Source: Mucilaginibacter sp. OK098 (GTDB lineage Bacteria > Bacteroidota > Bacteroidia > Sphingobacteriales > Sphingobacteriaceae). From it: 64,000 nt of DNA. The notes beneath the pieces were generated by a model, which saw nothing but the letters and a program-made list of their open reading frames with translations, was not told the origin of the DNA and made no database searches. The position numbers and the translations under genes were made by a program. The first letter of the stretch is position 1; every line of letters starts with the position of its first letter. The stretch spans positions 1,612,001 through 1,676,000 of the forward strand of contig NZ_FRCM01000001.1 of NCBI RefSeq assembly GCF_900142915.1, written 5' to 3'. Positions 8,990-17,632 of this stretch are shown piece by piece.

Positions 8990-9142
8990 AGTGTTGTAAT
9001 CTGGTACGAATATAATCTGCAGCAGGTTCAAAAAATAATATTGGCGCAAAATGGTAAGCTAATGGCGTGTAATGGTAATTAACAGGCGACCTTTCCTCAT
9101 CACCTTTGCTTTATAAAATTTATAAAAAAAGGAGATCACATC

Positions 9143-9964
9143 ATGGCATCAATTAAAGTAACAAACGGAACAAATTTATTTTATAAGGATTGGGGCAGCG
9201 GTATCCCTGTAGTTTTTGTACACGGCTGGTGCGTAAACTGCGACTCATGGGAGTATATGATGCATGAATTTACCGATAAAGGTTTCAGGTGTATTACTTA
9301 CGACCAGCGCGGCTGCGGCCGATCCGATCAGCCATGGCGCGGTTATGATTATCTTACCTTGGCCGATGACCTTGCAGCGCTGATAGAAAGGCTTGACCTG
9401 GATAAAGTAATATTGATTGGTCACTCCATGGGTTGCGGAGTTATAACCCAATACCTGGCTAATTATGGCGATCTGCGTGTTTCAAAAGCTGTGCTGATCG
9501 GTACCACTACCCCAAACATCGCAAAAAGCGTAAGTAACCCTGGAGGTATTGACCGGGCGTTACATAATGAAGCTTTAAACTTTATTAAAAGAGACAGACC
9601 CGCTTATGTCTACGGCCTTATAGATGGCTTTTATGACCTGCCATTAAAAAGTACTGAAATATCACAACACCTGGTCAACTGGACAATGGACATTACTTTG
9701 CAGGCATCTGCAAGGGCTGCGGTCGAAATGCTGAACACTTGCTACAGCAGTATCCAGTGTGACGAATTAAAGCAGATCAGCATCCCTGTATTGCTATTGC
9801 ATGGGGATAAGGACGTAAGCTGCCCAATCAATCTCACTGTCCTGCCAACCAGCGACCTGCTAATCAACAGTATCCTAAAAATTTACGAGGGACTTCCGCA
9901 CGGGATGTACATCAGCGAAGCGCCACTCATCAGCGGTGACATCATAGATTTCATTAATCATTAA
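9143..9964 (+). CDS. Alpha/beta hydrolase, chloroperoxidase-like
   Basis: 273 residues, no signal peptide. The nucleophile elbow GHSMG (Ser95), the oxyanion-loop motif VHGWCVNCDSW, a late acid in LLHGDKDVSCP and the final His in GLPHGMY give a complete Ser-Asp-His triad. It most resembles non-haem chloroperoxidase/esterase-type hydrolases. The ribosome binding site AAAAGGAGA is unusually good for this genome. It stands divergent from the AraC regulator and is followed after 1 nt by an NTF2-like protein, so the three form a likely regulon. Substrate unknown. Confidence 0.85.
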   Translation: MASIKVTNGTNLFYKDWGSGIPVVFVHGWCVNCDSWEYMMHEFTDKGFRCITYDQRGCGRSDQPWRGYDYLTLADDLAALIERLDLDKVILIGHSMGCGVITQYLANYGDLRVSKAVLIGTTTPNIAKSVSNPGGIDRALHNEALNFIKRDRPAYVYGLIDGFYDLPLKSTEISQHLVNWTMDITLQASARAAVEMLNTCYSSIQCDELKQISIPVLLLHGDKDVSCPINLTVLPTSDLLINSILKIYEGLPHGMYISEAPLISGDIIDFINH

Positions 9965-9965
9965 G

Positions 9966-10472
9966 ATGATAAAACACAGGCTTATATTATGCATGCTGGC
10001 TTTAGTAAGCTACGGGCATGCGCAACAAAAATCAGTAAACAACACAATTAATAATCAATTAAATACAAACAAAATGGAAAACGAAGCAAAAAAAGTAGTT
10101 ACAGAATTTTTAACAGCAGTACAACAAGGCGACAATGCAAAACTGGCTGCCATATTACACCCTGATATTGTTTGGAATCAGCCAGGCAACAATCGGGTAT
10201 CAGGCATCAAACATTCAAATGCCGAAGTATTTCAAATGGTTGGTAAAATGTTTGAGCTATCGGCCAATACGCTAAGGTTAACGGATATTAAAACGATAAG
10301 CGTTAACGGCAACAAGGTAGCCTGTTTATTACATTGGAATGCCACCCAACCTGCCGGAGGCATTTTAGATGTAGATAATATTGATGTTTACACCGTTGAA
10401 AACGGCCAAATTACAAAAGCCGATATTTTTACTACAAACCTGGAAAGTGAAAACAACTTTTGGGGTGAATGA
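9966..10472 (+). CDS. NTF2-like (SnoaL-type) protein with signal peptide
   Basis: 168 residues. Residues 1-20 look like a signal peptide (MIKHRLILCMLALVSYGHAQ), followed by an Asn-rich spacer and an NTF2-like cone from about residue 37 (EAKKVVTEFLTAVQQGD, HPDIVWNQPGNN). Proteins of this fold are small-molecule enzymes or binding proteins. A second Met at 10074 would give a cytosolic version that starts exactly at the domain, so the export call is uncertain. It is 1 nt downstream of the hydrolase gene and surely co-transcribed with it. Confidence 0.75.
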   Translation: MIKHRLILCMLALVSYGHAQQKSVNNTINNQLNTNKMENEAKKVVTEFLTAVQQGDNAKLAAILHPDIVWNQPGNNRVSGIKHSNAEVFQMVGKMFELSANTLRLTDIKTISVNGNKVACLLHWNATQPAGGILDVDNIDVYTVENGQITKADIFTTNLESENNFWGE

Positions 10473-10481
10473 TCCCATCTT

Positions 10482-10521
10482 ACCTGCCCGTTCAAGCGCC
10501 TGCGCACTTGAACGGGGCAGG
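10482..10521. terminator. Strong hairpin after the hydrolase/NTF2 operon
   Basis: ACCTGCCCGTTCAAG pairs with CTTGAACGGGGCAGGT around a GC-rich loop. It starts about 10 nt after the stop of the NTF2-like gene. There is no T-run, so it is either a weak terminator or an mRNA-stabilising hairpin. The rest of 10473-10788 holds the promoter at 10556 and no credible gene. Confidence 0.5.
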
Positions 10522-10555
10522 TGAATAATTAGCTATTATTTAATTTTTAGCGCTA

Positions 10556-10586
10556 TTGTTAATATCAATGCTATAAATTACATTTG
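10556..10586 (+). promoter_or_regulatory. Bacteroidota-type promoter for the DyP peroxidase operon
   Basis: TTG (10556-10558), a 20-nt spacer and TACATTTG (10579-10586) fit the consensus. The next gene starts at 10789, so the transcript would carry an untranslated leader of roughly 195 nt. No short reading frame of note is seen in that leader. Confidence 0.6.
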
Positions 10587-10788
10587 GAGAAACTTAAACA
10601 CTTATTATTCGCCACAATAAGGTATAACAGCCTTTTATTTTAACATTGAAATCAGTACTAAACCGTTAATAACGTTAATAAATTGCAGACCATGTATTGA
10701 TATGGATATTGCTTTATAACAGAAATTTATAAAAAAGGCGGATACCGAAAAGCCTGAATAGAGTAGGTAAACTTAACCCTATCACACA

Positions 10789-11490
10789 ATGTCAGAATCA
10801 AATGCCATCAAATATGTGGGCACCGCTGATCAGCAGCACATGCTGTTCTTGTTTTTTCCTATTAAAAAAGGATTGTTCCACAAGGCGCTCGAAGGCGCTC
10901 AATTGCTTCATCATGCTGTTAAAACAGCCGCCAATGATCCGGGTCCGGGTCCGGATATGCGCGCTCAAACCGGGGTCCATTTTTTTATGTTTTACGCTGT
11001 TGCGGCCGGCTCTAAGTCAAAGCTTCCGGTTACAACGTTTCAGCCAATGCCCGATAAGGACCTGTTAGTTGTGCAAGCCATTTACGATGGTGAATTTACC
11101 GATTACATTGGTTCATTTGTACAGCAGGAAGCCATTGAAAAAGGCCTGAACCTTATTGTGAGCGTAATGGACGAGAGCAACATCCCCGGGATAGATGCCA
11201 ATGGCCCTAATTCTGCAAATTTTATTATAGGCAACAAGGGTGTAAAATCAAACCCCGATGCATTTAACTGCCTGTTAATGAACTATAACTTTGCCGATCC
11301 TACTCTTGCTGGCAAGGCGGTGGATAAACTTACAAACCCGCTGTTTGGCGCTACTTTCCCAGGCCTTAGTGTAAGCAATATCCTGACCAATTATTCAGTG
11401 AATGGTGTACCCGGCGTTGAGCTATGGCCTTTCCCGCCTAAAACTGATATTCAATTTCCACCGTCAAGCAAACCGGATTGCAGCAGCTAA
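10789..11490 (+). CDS. DyP-peroxidase companion protein, probable ferredoxin-like fold
   Basis: 233 residues without signal peptide. Not a named family that I recognise with certainty. The strand-helix segments VHFFMFYAVAAG and LLVVQAIYDGEFTDYIGSFV resemble the alpha+beta barrel of the DyP/chlorite-dismutase superfamily, but the haem-ligand motifs are missing. It ends 6 nt before the DyP gene, so the two are co-expressed. A structural partner or a degenerate paralogue of the peroxidase is the most reasonable reading (inference). The C-terminus ends in a Pro/Ser-rich tail. Confidence 0.6.
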   Translation: MSESNAIKYVGTADQQHMLFLFFPIKKGLFHKALEGAQLLHHAVKTAANDPGPGPDMRAQTGVHFFMFYAVAAGSKSKLPVTTFQPMPDKDLLVVQAIYDGEFTDYIGSFVQQEAIEKGLNLIVSVMDESNIPGIDANGPNSANFIIGNKGVKSNPDAFNCLLMNYNFADPTLAGKAVDKLTNPLFGATFPGLSVSNILTNYSVNGVPGVELWPFPPKTDIQFPPSSKPDCSS

Positions 11491-11496
11491 TTTGCC

Positions 11497-13032
11497 ATGA
11501 AAAAAACAGATCAAACCGAGGCAGATAAACCGCCAGTTTTGCCAAACCCTGCGCTGGATGATATCCAGGGCCTTTTATTAAGGGGTTATAATTTTAACCA
11601 CATCAAATACATTGTTCTGAACATCCGGGATGTAACAGGTGCGCAGCTGTTCTGCAAAAACCTGGCACCCGGGAGTAATGCCCTGCTTAATATTACCACT
11701 GCCAAGCCATGGAAACATGGTTATAAGCCGCCTTATTGCCTTAATATTGGTTTTACATATGCCGGCCTTGTGCAAATGATAGGCGCTGCTAATTGCAAAA
11801 CAGTTGCGGATAGTAGCCGCGAGTTATTTAGTGTGTTTAAGAAAGGCGCTACCGACAACAATAACTGTGTTGATATTGGTGACACAGATGACAGCGCGCC
11901 TGCTAAATGGTGGACGAGAGGTAAGAACGACTGGCTGCTGCCCACGCCTCCTGATCCAAACGGCAACGATCTGCACCTGCAGGTAACACTTTTTACCCAG
12001 GTAGAAAGCGATCGCGAAATTTATTATAATAAATTGATGGAAATGATCCCTGTTATTAACGGCAAACCTGCGTTAGTACCGGCCTTCATTAAAGATTCTG
12101 ACCCTATTTATGAGGGGGACAAGATAGATTATATTCACTTTGATTATAAAGACAGCTTATCGCAGCCGCGGGTTGAAGATGTACCCTGGAACAATAAATT
12201 ACTGAACGTAAGAGACGGTCAGCTTTCTGCTGATGACCGTCCCCCAGTGCCGTCTTACCATTTTGCTTATAATCCGCAAAGCCCTTATGCCGCGCACAAG
12301 TTGTTGTATAACGGCAGCTTTGCAGCATTCAGGTTTTTATACCAGGATGTAAAAGCGTTTAAAAGCTTTATAGGCCAGGCTAAAGATCCCGACCTGGTTG
12401 CCGCTAAAATGTGTGGGCGATGGGCCGATGGTACCCCACTGATAGTATCACCCACCGGGCCGGTTGACAGTCTGAAGGGATTTGATTACACCAACTTTAA
12501 TTACATCACCGCAACCACACACCAAAAAGGGCCCGGGCATAACGACACACTTGGACAGGTGTGCCCTTATGCGGCACACATCCGCAGGGCCAATCCCCGG
12601 GATGATTATAATGTGACCGGGAATGTAAACGAGGCCGGCATAAACAGGGTAATGCGCCGTGCTTCGCCGTATGGGCCCAAATATGTAGAGGGCGAACCTG
12701 ATGGGATCCAAAGAGGATTAATAGGTTTATTCATAGGATGCCATCTGTTTAACCAGTTTCAGTTTATAATGAAAAACTGGATCTCGAAAGGCAAGTTCCG
12801 TTTCCCCGATGCTACCAATAACAGGAGCGGGATTGATCCGCTTTTTGGCAGTCATGCCCAAGATGGCGACCCAATGCACAAATATTTTGAATACATAACA
12901 GAAACAGGTGAGAAAGTAGACGTGCCTAATATGACACGTTTTATCCGTACTGATGGCAGCTTATATGTGTTTATACCAGGTATAACTGCTTTGAAAGCTA
13001 TTGCAGCAGGTACTTTAACGCCGGTTTCTTAA
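11497..13032 (+). CDS. DyP-type haem peroxidase
   Basis: 511 residues, the length of the larger fungal-like DyP classes. Family marks are the N-terminal DIQGLLLRGY, the proximal haem ligand His361 in CPYAAHIRRANPR, a distal Arg in MRRASPYGPKY (387-388), and the C-terminal GLFIGCHLFNQFQFIMKNW. DyP enzymes use hydrogen peroxide to oxidise dyes, phenols and other bulky substrates. The canonical GxxDG loop reads DYKDSLSQP (216-224): the catalytic Asp219 is kept but both flanking Gly residues are lost. There is no Tat or Sec signal and no encapsulin gene nearby, so it is probably cytosolic. Confidence 0.9.
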   Translation: MKKTDQTEADKPPVLPNPALDDIQGLLLRGYNFNHIKYIVLNIRDVTGAQLFCKNLAPGSNALLNITTAKPWKHGYKPPYCLNIGFTYAGLVQMIGAANCKTVADSSRELFSVFKKGATDNNNCVDIGDTDDSAPAKWWTRGKNDWLLPTPPDPNGNDLHLQVTLFTQVESDREIYYNKLMEMIPVINGKPALVPAFIKDSDPIYEGDKIDYIHFDYKDSLSQPRVEDVPWNNKLLNVRDGQLSADDRPPVPSYHFAYNPQSPYAAHKLLYNGSFAAFRFLYQDVKAFKSFIGQAKDPDLVAAKMCGRWADGTPLIVSPTGPVDSLKGFDYTNFNYITATTHQKGPGHNDTLGQVCPYAAHIRRANPRDDYNVTGNVNEAGINRVMRRASPYGPKYVEGEPDGIQRGLIGLFIGCHLFNQFQFIMKNWISKGKFRFPDATNNRSGIDPLFGSHAQDGDPMHKYFEYITETGEKVDVPNMTRFIRTDGSLYVFIPGITALKAIAAGTLTPVS

Positions 13033-13053
13033 TGCATTTAAGCATTCTATAAC

Positions 13054-13089
13054 AAAAAACCCTTAGCTAAAAGTTAAGGGTTTTTTGTT
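13054..13089 (+). terminator. Rho-independent terminator
   Basis: AACCCTTAGCT and AGTTAAGGGTT form the stem, followed by TTTTTTG on the plus strand and preceded by an A-run, so it can also stop transcripts coming from the Bat operon side. It lies 22 nt after the DyP stop. Confidence 0.85.
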
Positions 13090-13177
13090 TGCCGGTTTTT
13101 ATGGCCAATATTCGAACGGGCGGAGTTGATTATTTTTTTATCTTGATTCCTGACTCTAATATCTTGAATCTTTAAAG

Positions 13178-13939
13178 CTATATCTCCTTCGCATCCCCCG
13201 TCTTTATCCAACCCTCGCTCCCATTGGTAAGCTTTATCTTTAACCAGCCGTTGCTGTCGTCCAAAACATTCACTTTTGTGCCGTCATGAATTACAAATAA
13301 AGCTCCGGCCTTTTCCGCAGGACCACTTTTAACCGTAACTGAAGGATTAAAGATTATCGCTTCCTTATGCCCGCTAAAGTAGCTTACCTGCATCCCGGCA
13401 GTAAAAATAGTAAATGCGCCAAGCACAAATAAAATAACAGCACCGTAAAATGAAGACTTTTTTATAGCGACAGAACCTGTAAAAAAATAAAGGATCAACA
13501 CCCCGGAAGCCGCTAAAACGAAAAGGACGCTAAGCCATCCTAACACATTTGCCGAAAATCCTAATATAAATCCCCGCCACCATTTAGTAACAAAAAACTC
13601 TGGGGCCTCATCTATTTTATCGGTTGTTTTTTGGTTTACAAAGCGAATGTTAAAGTTAATATCTTCATCACCCGGCGAAAGTTTGTGTGCTTTGCCATAA
13701 TACAGCAAAGCCGAAGGCAAATCATCAGTTTTATAGCTGGCATTCCCCATATTAAAATACAAGGCTGCAGATTCGTAGCCCGAATCAAAAACCTTCTGAT
13801 AAGCAGCAAGCGCTTCCTTATACTGCCCTTTATTATAGCTGGTATTACCGCTTGCAAAAAGCGCCTGCACGTTATCGTCTCCAAAACATATGGAGGGGAT
13901 AACAAATGTTATAAAAATATATAATGCCTTTTTTAACAT
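13178..13939 (-). CDS. batE: BatE: TPR and SH3 domain protein
   Basis: 253 residues from ATG at 13939, one base after the BatD stop; a TTG at 13957 gives a less likely longer form. Signal peptide 1-20 (MLKKALYIFITFVIPSICFG), then two TPR units (ASGNTSYNKGQYKEALAAYQ; AALYFNMGNASYKTDDL), two membrane segments near residues 130-180, and a C-terminal bacterial SH3 domain ending NGSEGWIKTGDA. This is the BatE layout known from Bacteroides and Leptospira. It is the last gene of the moxR-bat operon and is thought to help assemble an envelope complex involved in stress tolerance. Confidence 0.85.
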   Translation of the reverse strand: MLKKALYIFITFVIPSICFGDDNVQALFASGNTSYNKGQYKEALAAYQKVFDSGYESAALYFNMGNASYKTDDLPSALLYYGKAHKLSPGDEDINFNIRFVNQKTTDKIDEAPEFFVTKWWRGFILGFSANVLGWLSVLFVLAASGVLILYFFTGSVAIKKSSFYGAVILFVLGAFTIFTAGMQVSYFSGHKEAIIFNPSVTVKSGPAEKAGALFVIHDGTKVNVLDDSNGWLKIKLTNGSEGWIKTGDAKEI

Positions 13940-13940
13940 G

Positions 13941-15755
13941 CTAAATCTCGTTTTCAATATCGCTTATAATGCCTTTGGCTTTTTCAAATACCTCCTGTTT
14001 GGAGATGTGGGTTACCGGTGCATAACGCGCCATCTCGCACACGTCCAATGTTTCAAGCACCCTGTTTACCAACTGTTCAGTCACCGATTTTTCTTTTAAC
14101 GCCGATGCAATGGTTTCCCTGTCTAAATTAGCATAAGGAATATTAAGTTTATCGCTCAAGTATCCATACATTCCTTTAAATACATCTTCGTAAAACGCAG
14201 CCGTATTATTTGCATGCAGTTGTTTTTGTGCATTAGCCATGTGCTTAGCAGCAAGCTTACGCGCCCTTTTATTTTTTACCAATACTATGTCGCTGTTAAG
14301 CTTCAGCATCCGGTTGCGGTAGTTATAAGCCCCGATACACAAAACCGGGCCAATTACCAATAGTAAATAGTATCCTGCCGATCCAAAAAAACCATCCCCC
14401 GGCTTGTCTAAAGTGGTGTCGCTTGTTTTAATATACCTGATATCCTTACCCAGCGTTTTAACATCCTGTTTGTCTGCCCCTGCTAACGCGGTTACATTAC
14501 TTTCGGCAACACCCTTATTTACTTTAATTTTAAATGATTTAGATGTTACTGTTACGTATCTACCGGTTGCGGGATTAAAATAAGAGAATTTAATTGGATC
14601 GATAACAAAATCCCCCTGATGCCTTGGGATCAGCAGGTAGTTGTAGATCCTGCTGCCAGATACGCCGCTTGCACGTTCTGTTACAGTATCGGTGATTTTG
14701 GGGTCGTATTTTTCAAAGTCGGTCGGAAAATTGGTATTTACCGTTTTTAGCAGCTTAATATTGCCAGCTCCGGTAACTTTAACTCTATAATTCAAAGCCT
14801 CATTTGCTTTAAGCTCCGTTTTATCAACCGATGCTTCAATATTAAATGTGCCTACGGCGCTGGCAAAGCCATCCGGCTTTCCTGTTTCGGGCAGCGGCCT
14901 TGCATGAATCACCACTGGAGCGCTTTTGATTTTATATTTAACCTCTTTAAATGAGCCGCCAAAAAACTGATCCATAACATCCCTCGACTGAACGGGCTGT
15001 CGTACCAGCAATGTCATTTCCATAGGTTCAATGGTAAGATCACCCGCATGTTCGGGGAATAGTATAGTTTGTTTCAGATCGGCAGTATTATATTTTAAGC
15101 CTTTATAGGTTTCAACACGCCATTGCACCTGTTGCTGCTGCTGCGGGCTTTTAATGTCCTGGTTAAAAAAACCGGTCAGGTCGGGCACTTTATCAAGTCG
15201 GCTGTCCTCAATACCAACCCTGGTATAGATCCTGAAACTTACCGTTAGCTGCTCGCCCAGGTAAACGTTGGCTTTATCAACAACAGCTTTTATAAACAGG
15301 GATTTTGCCAGGTCGGCAGTATTACCTTCAATAATGCTGTTATCTGCGCCGTTTCCCTGGCCGTTGTTTTGCTGAACCGGCTGCCCTTTAACCACCTTCA
15401 TCCTTATAGCATTGGTGCTTAACTTCTTTCCGTTTACTATTATGGTAGCCGGCCCAATAGTAAAGTCACCTTGCTTAGCCGCCATTAAAATATAGCTGTA
15501 AGAATTGCTAACAGCGGTAACGCCGTTAATAGATTCCATACTTGTTGATACATTGGGCCCTGAAAATACCTGGAAACTGCTAAACGCCGGTGGATTAAAA
15601 TCACTGCTGTTCCCATTCACCGTAAAATCAACCTGGAACTTCTCACCTGTTCCCACGGTAGTTTTACTTACCCCCGCAGTAAATTTTACATCCTGGGCTT
15701 TAAGTATGCCTCCCCAGAATAGTAATAAGGTTAATATGTAGTACTTTATTTTCAT
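13941..15755 (-). CDS. batD: BatD: oxygen-tolerance protein
   Basis: 604 residues from ATG at 15755. Signal peptide (MKIKYYILTLLLFWGGILKA), several Ig-like domains with repeated 'GTGEKFQVDFTVNGN' and 'ELKANEALNYRVKVTGAG' modules, one membrane helix near residue 475 (YYLLLVIGPVLCIGAY), and a cytosolic helical tail of about 110 residues. This is the BatD family. A longer frame from 15836 would add 27 residues, but they are encoded by a GTCCGGAAG-type low-complexity spacer and would bury the signal peptide. The protein probably spans the inner membrane with its bulk in the periplasm. Confidence 0.9.
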   Translation of the reverse strand: MKIKYYILTLLLFWGGILKAQDVKFTAGVSKTTVGTGEKFQVDFTVNGNSSDFNPPAFSSFQVFSGPNVSTSMESINGVTAVSNSYSYILMAAKQGDFTIGPATIIVNGKKLSTNAIRMKVVKGQPVQQNNGQGNGADNSIIEGNTADLAKSLFIKAVVDKANVYLGEQLTVSFRIYTRVGIEDSRLDKVPDLTGFFNQDIKSPQQQQQVQWRVETYKGLKYNTADLKQTILFPEHAGDLTIEPMEMTLLVRQPVQSRDVMDQFFGGSFKEVKYKIKSAPVVIHARPLPETGKPDGFASAVGTFNIEASVDKTELKANEALNYRVKVTGAGNIKLLKTVNTNFPTDFEKYDPKITDTVTERASGVSGSRIYNYLLIPRHQGDFVIDPIKFSYFNPATGRYVTVTSKSFKIKVNKGVAESNVTALAGADKQDVKTLGKDIRYIKTSDTTLDKPGDGFFGSAGYYLLLVIGPVLCIGAYNYRNRMLKLNSDIVLVKNKRARKLAAKHMANAQKQLHANNTAAFYEDVFKGMYGYLSDKLNIPYANLDRETIASALKEKSVTEQLVNRVLETLDVCEMARYAPVTHISKQEVFEKAKGIISDIENEI

Positions 15756-15789
15756 TTTTATTAACCTGTTGAAAGGTTGTAATGTTAAT

Positions 15790-15833
15790 TTTTTCTTCCG
15801 GACTTCCGGACTTTTCCGACTTTCGGACTTCCC
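15790..15833. repeat. GACTTCCGGAC-type low-complexity spacer between batC and batD
   Basis: Repeated units of CTTCCGGACTT and CTTTCGGACTT fill the gap between the batC stop and the probable batD start. It can be read through as an N-terminal extension of BatD but looks like the same spacer class seen elsewhere in the window. Confidence 0.55.
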
Positions 15834-15836
15834 CAT

Positions 15837-16592
15837 CTACCAATCCTTCTCAATGTGCATTTTCACACCTTTTAATTTTTTATTTTTCAGCTTTTCCTGG
15901 GTTTGCTTTTCATCGTTATTGAGCGCGTCAAGCATCCGTTCGGCATCTTCTTTTGATAATTTGTTGGGCTGAGGCTGCTGGCCGTCTTTCTGATCTTTTT
16001 TATCCTGATCCTTTTTGTCCTGATCTTTCTTATCCTGGTCTTTCTTGTCCTGATCTTTTTTATTTTGGTCTTTGTTATCCTTATTCTTATCGTCTTTGTT
16101 CTGGTTTTTTTTATCCTGGTTCTTGTCGTTCTTCTTCTTATCCTTGTTATCCTTATCCTTTTTCTGCTGTTCCTTCAGCTTTTCCTGTGCATAGGCAAGA
16201 TTATAACGGGTTTCTTCGTCTTTAGGATTATTGATCAATGATTTTTTATACGCATCAATGCTTTCTTCCAGCTTTTTATTTTCCAGCAGTGAATTGCCTA
16301 AATTATGATAAGCCTTGGCAGCAATGTTTTTGTTTGATGATGCCCCTGCAAGCTGGTTAAACTGTTCGCCTGCTTCGGTAAATTTCTTTTGCTTAAAAAG
16401 CGCATCGCCGAGGTTAAAATCACCTTCCACGTTCTTACGCTTTTCCATCGACTTGCGATAATTAGCTTCAGCTTCAGTATATTTTTTTTGCTGATAAAGC
16501 TCATTACCCTTATGTACCAGGCTTTTCTCCTGCTGTGCAAAAAGCCACGAACCCTGCAGTAAAAATAATAGGATGATAATTAGCTGCTTCAT
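15837..16592 (-). CDS. batC: BatC: TPR protein with Lys/Asp-rich repeat
   Basis: 251 residues. Signal peptide 1-19, three TPR units (GNELYQQKKYTEAEANYRKS, GDALFKQKKFTEAGEQFNQL, GNSLLENKKLEESIDAYKKS) and then about 60 residues of low-complexity KKDQDKKDQDKKDQ repeats (about 145-205), followed by a short conserved tail ending MHIEKDW. BatC is a TPR member of the Bat complex and is thought to bind BatA/BatB. The start overlaps the batB stop by 4 nt, so they are translationally coupled. The repeat is likely variable in length between strains. Confidence 0.85.
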   Translation of the reverse strand: MKQLIIILLFLLQGSWLFAQQEKSLVHKGNELYQQKKYTEAEANYRKSMEKRKNVEGDFNLGDALFKQKKFTEAGEQFNQLAGASSNKNIAAKAYHNLGNSLLENKKLEESIDAYKKSLINNPKDEETRYNLAYAQEKLKEQQKKDKDNKDKKKNDKNQDKKNQNKDDKNKDNKDQNKKDQDKKDQDKKDQDKKDQDKKDQKDGQQPQPNKLSKEDAERMLDALNNDEKQTQEKLKNKKLKGVKMHIEKDW

Positions 16593-17629
16593 GTTTTTTT
16601 CACTTCAAATAATTTCAAATTGCTTAGCCTTTGGCTTTTCCTGTTCGAGATGAAGAACTCAATCACCAGTAACAAAAATGCAAACCCAATAAAAAACTGG
16701 AACCTGTCTTCAAAATCCTTAAAATTCTTGCTGTCAATGGTTTTCCGCTGGATCTTTCCAATCTGATCCATCACTATTCCCAGGCCGCTGTTGGCGTTGG
16801 TTGCTCTTACGTAAGCCCCATTACCTGCCGCAGCAATTTCCTTACCCATATCCTCGTTCAACTTACTTACAACAGTTTTGCCCGCACTATCTGTATGGAA
16901 ACCAACCTGTTTGCCGTTTTGATAAATTGGGATAGGAGCCCCTTCGGGAGAGCCAACACCAATAACATGCACCGTAACATCCTTATCCGTTGCATTTTTG
17001 GCAGCGGCAACCGCATCATCCTCATGGTTTTCGCCATCGGTAATAATTATCATGGCCTTGCCGGTGCCGTCTTTAAAATCGAAAGATTTCATTCCAAGGT
17101 CAATTGCCGAACCAATAGCAGTACCCTGCGTGGGTACCATATTGGTATTTATGGTATTTAAAAACAATTTGGCCGCCGAGTAATCAGTAGTCATTGGCAG
17201 CTGTACATAAGCCTCACCCGCAAACACAATTATACCAATGCGATCGGTATGCAGGTTATCAATAAGCTGGGCTATGGCACGTTTGGCATTTTCAAGGCGG
17301 TTAGGCACCAAATCCTGCGAGAGCATACTGTTTGATACATCAAGCAAGATCATCAAATCAGCCCCTTTACGTTTTTCCTCTTCCATCTTAGACCCTATCT
17401 GCGGATCCGCCGCACCTATCAGCAAAAAAGCATAAGCCACAGTAAACAAAATAAACTTTAGCCACGGGCGCGAAAATGATACATCAGGAATCATCAGGTT
17501 TACAACACTCCTGTCGCCCAATGATTTTACAGCCTTACTTTTCCACCTGCTTACCACAATAAAAAGCAGGATAAAAACCGGGATCAATAACAATCCCCAT
17601 AAATAATCTATATGTGCAAAACGTAACAT
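16589..17629 (-). CDS. batB: BatB: von Willebrand A domain membrane protein
   Basis: 346 residues. Two N-terminal membrane helices (to about residue 75), a vWA domain with the complete metal-ion adhesion site DVSNSMLSQD (about 96-105) followed by the downstream Thr and Asp (IIITDGENHEDD), and a C-terminal membrane helix (FFIGFAFLLLVIEFFI). This is the BatB arrangement, with the vWA domain in the periplasm. It starts 3 nt after the BatA stop. The intact MIDAS indicates metal-dependent protein binding. Confidence 0.9.
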   Translation of the reverse strand: MLRFAHIDYLWGLLLIPVFILLFIVVSRWKSKAVKSLGDRSVVNLMIPDVSFSRPWLKFILFTVAYAFLLIGAADPQIGSKMEEEKRKGADLMILLDVSNSMLSQDLVPNRLENAKRAIAQLIDNLHTDRIGIIVFAGEAYVQLPMTTDYSAAKLFLNTINTNMVPTQGTAIGSAIDLGMKSFDFKDGTGKAMIIITDGENHEDDAVAAAKNATDKDVTVHVIGVGSPEGAPIPIYQNGKQVGFHTDSAGKTVVSKLNEDMGKEIAAAGNGAYVRATNANSGLGIVMDQIGKIQRKTIDSKNFKDFEDRFQFFIGFAFLLLVIEFFISNRKSQRLSNLKLFEVKKT

Positions 17630-17632
17630 ATT

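Noticed and set aside
10789..13032. Encapsulin-cargo DyP system
   Set aside because: The neighbouring gene is too short and unlike an encapsulin shell protein, and the DyP lacks a recognisable cargo tail.
15756..15836. N-terminal extension of BatD
   Set aside because: Encoded by the GTCCGGAAG spacer and placed before a clean signal peptide.
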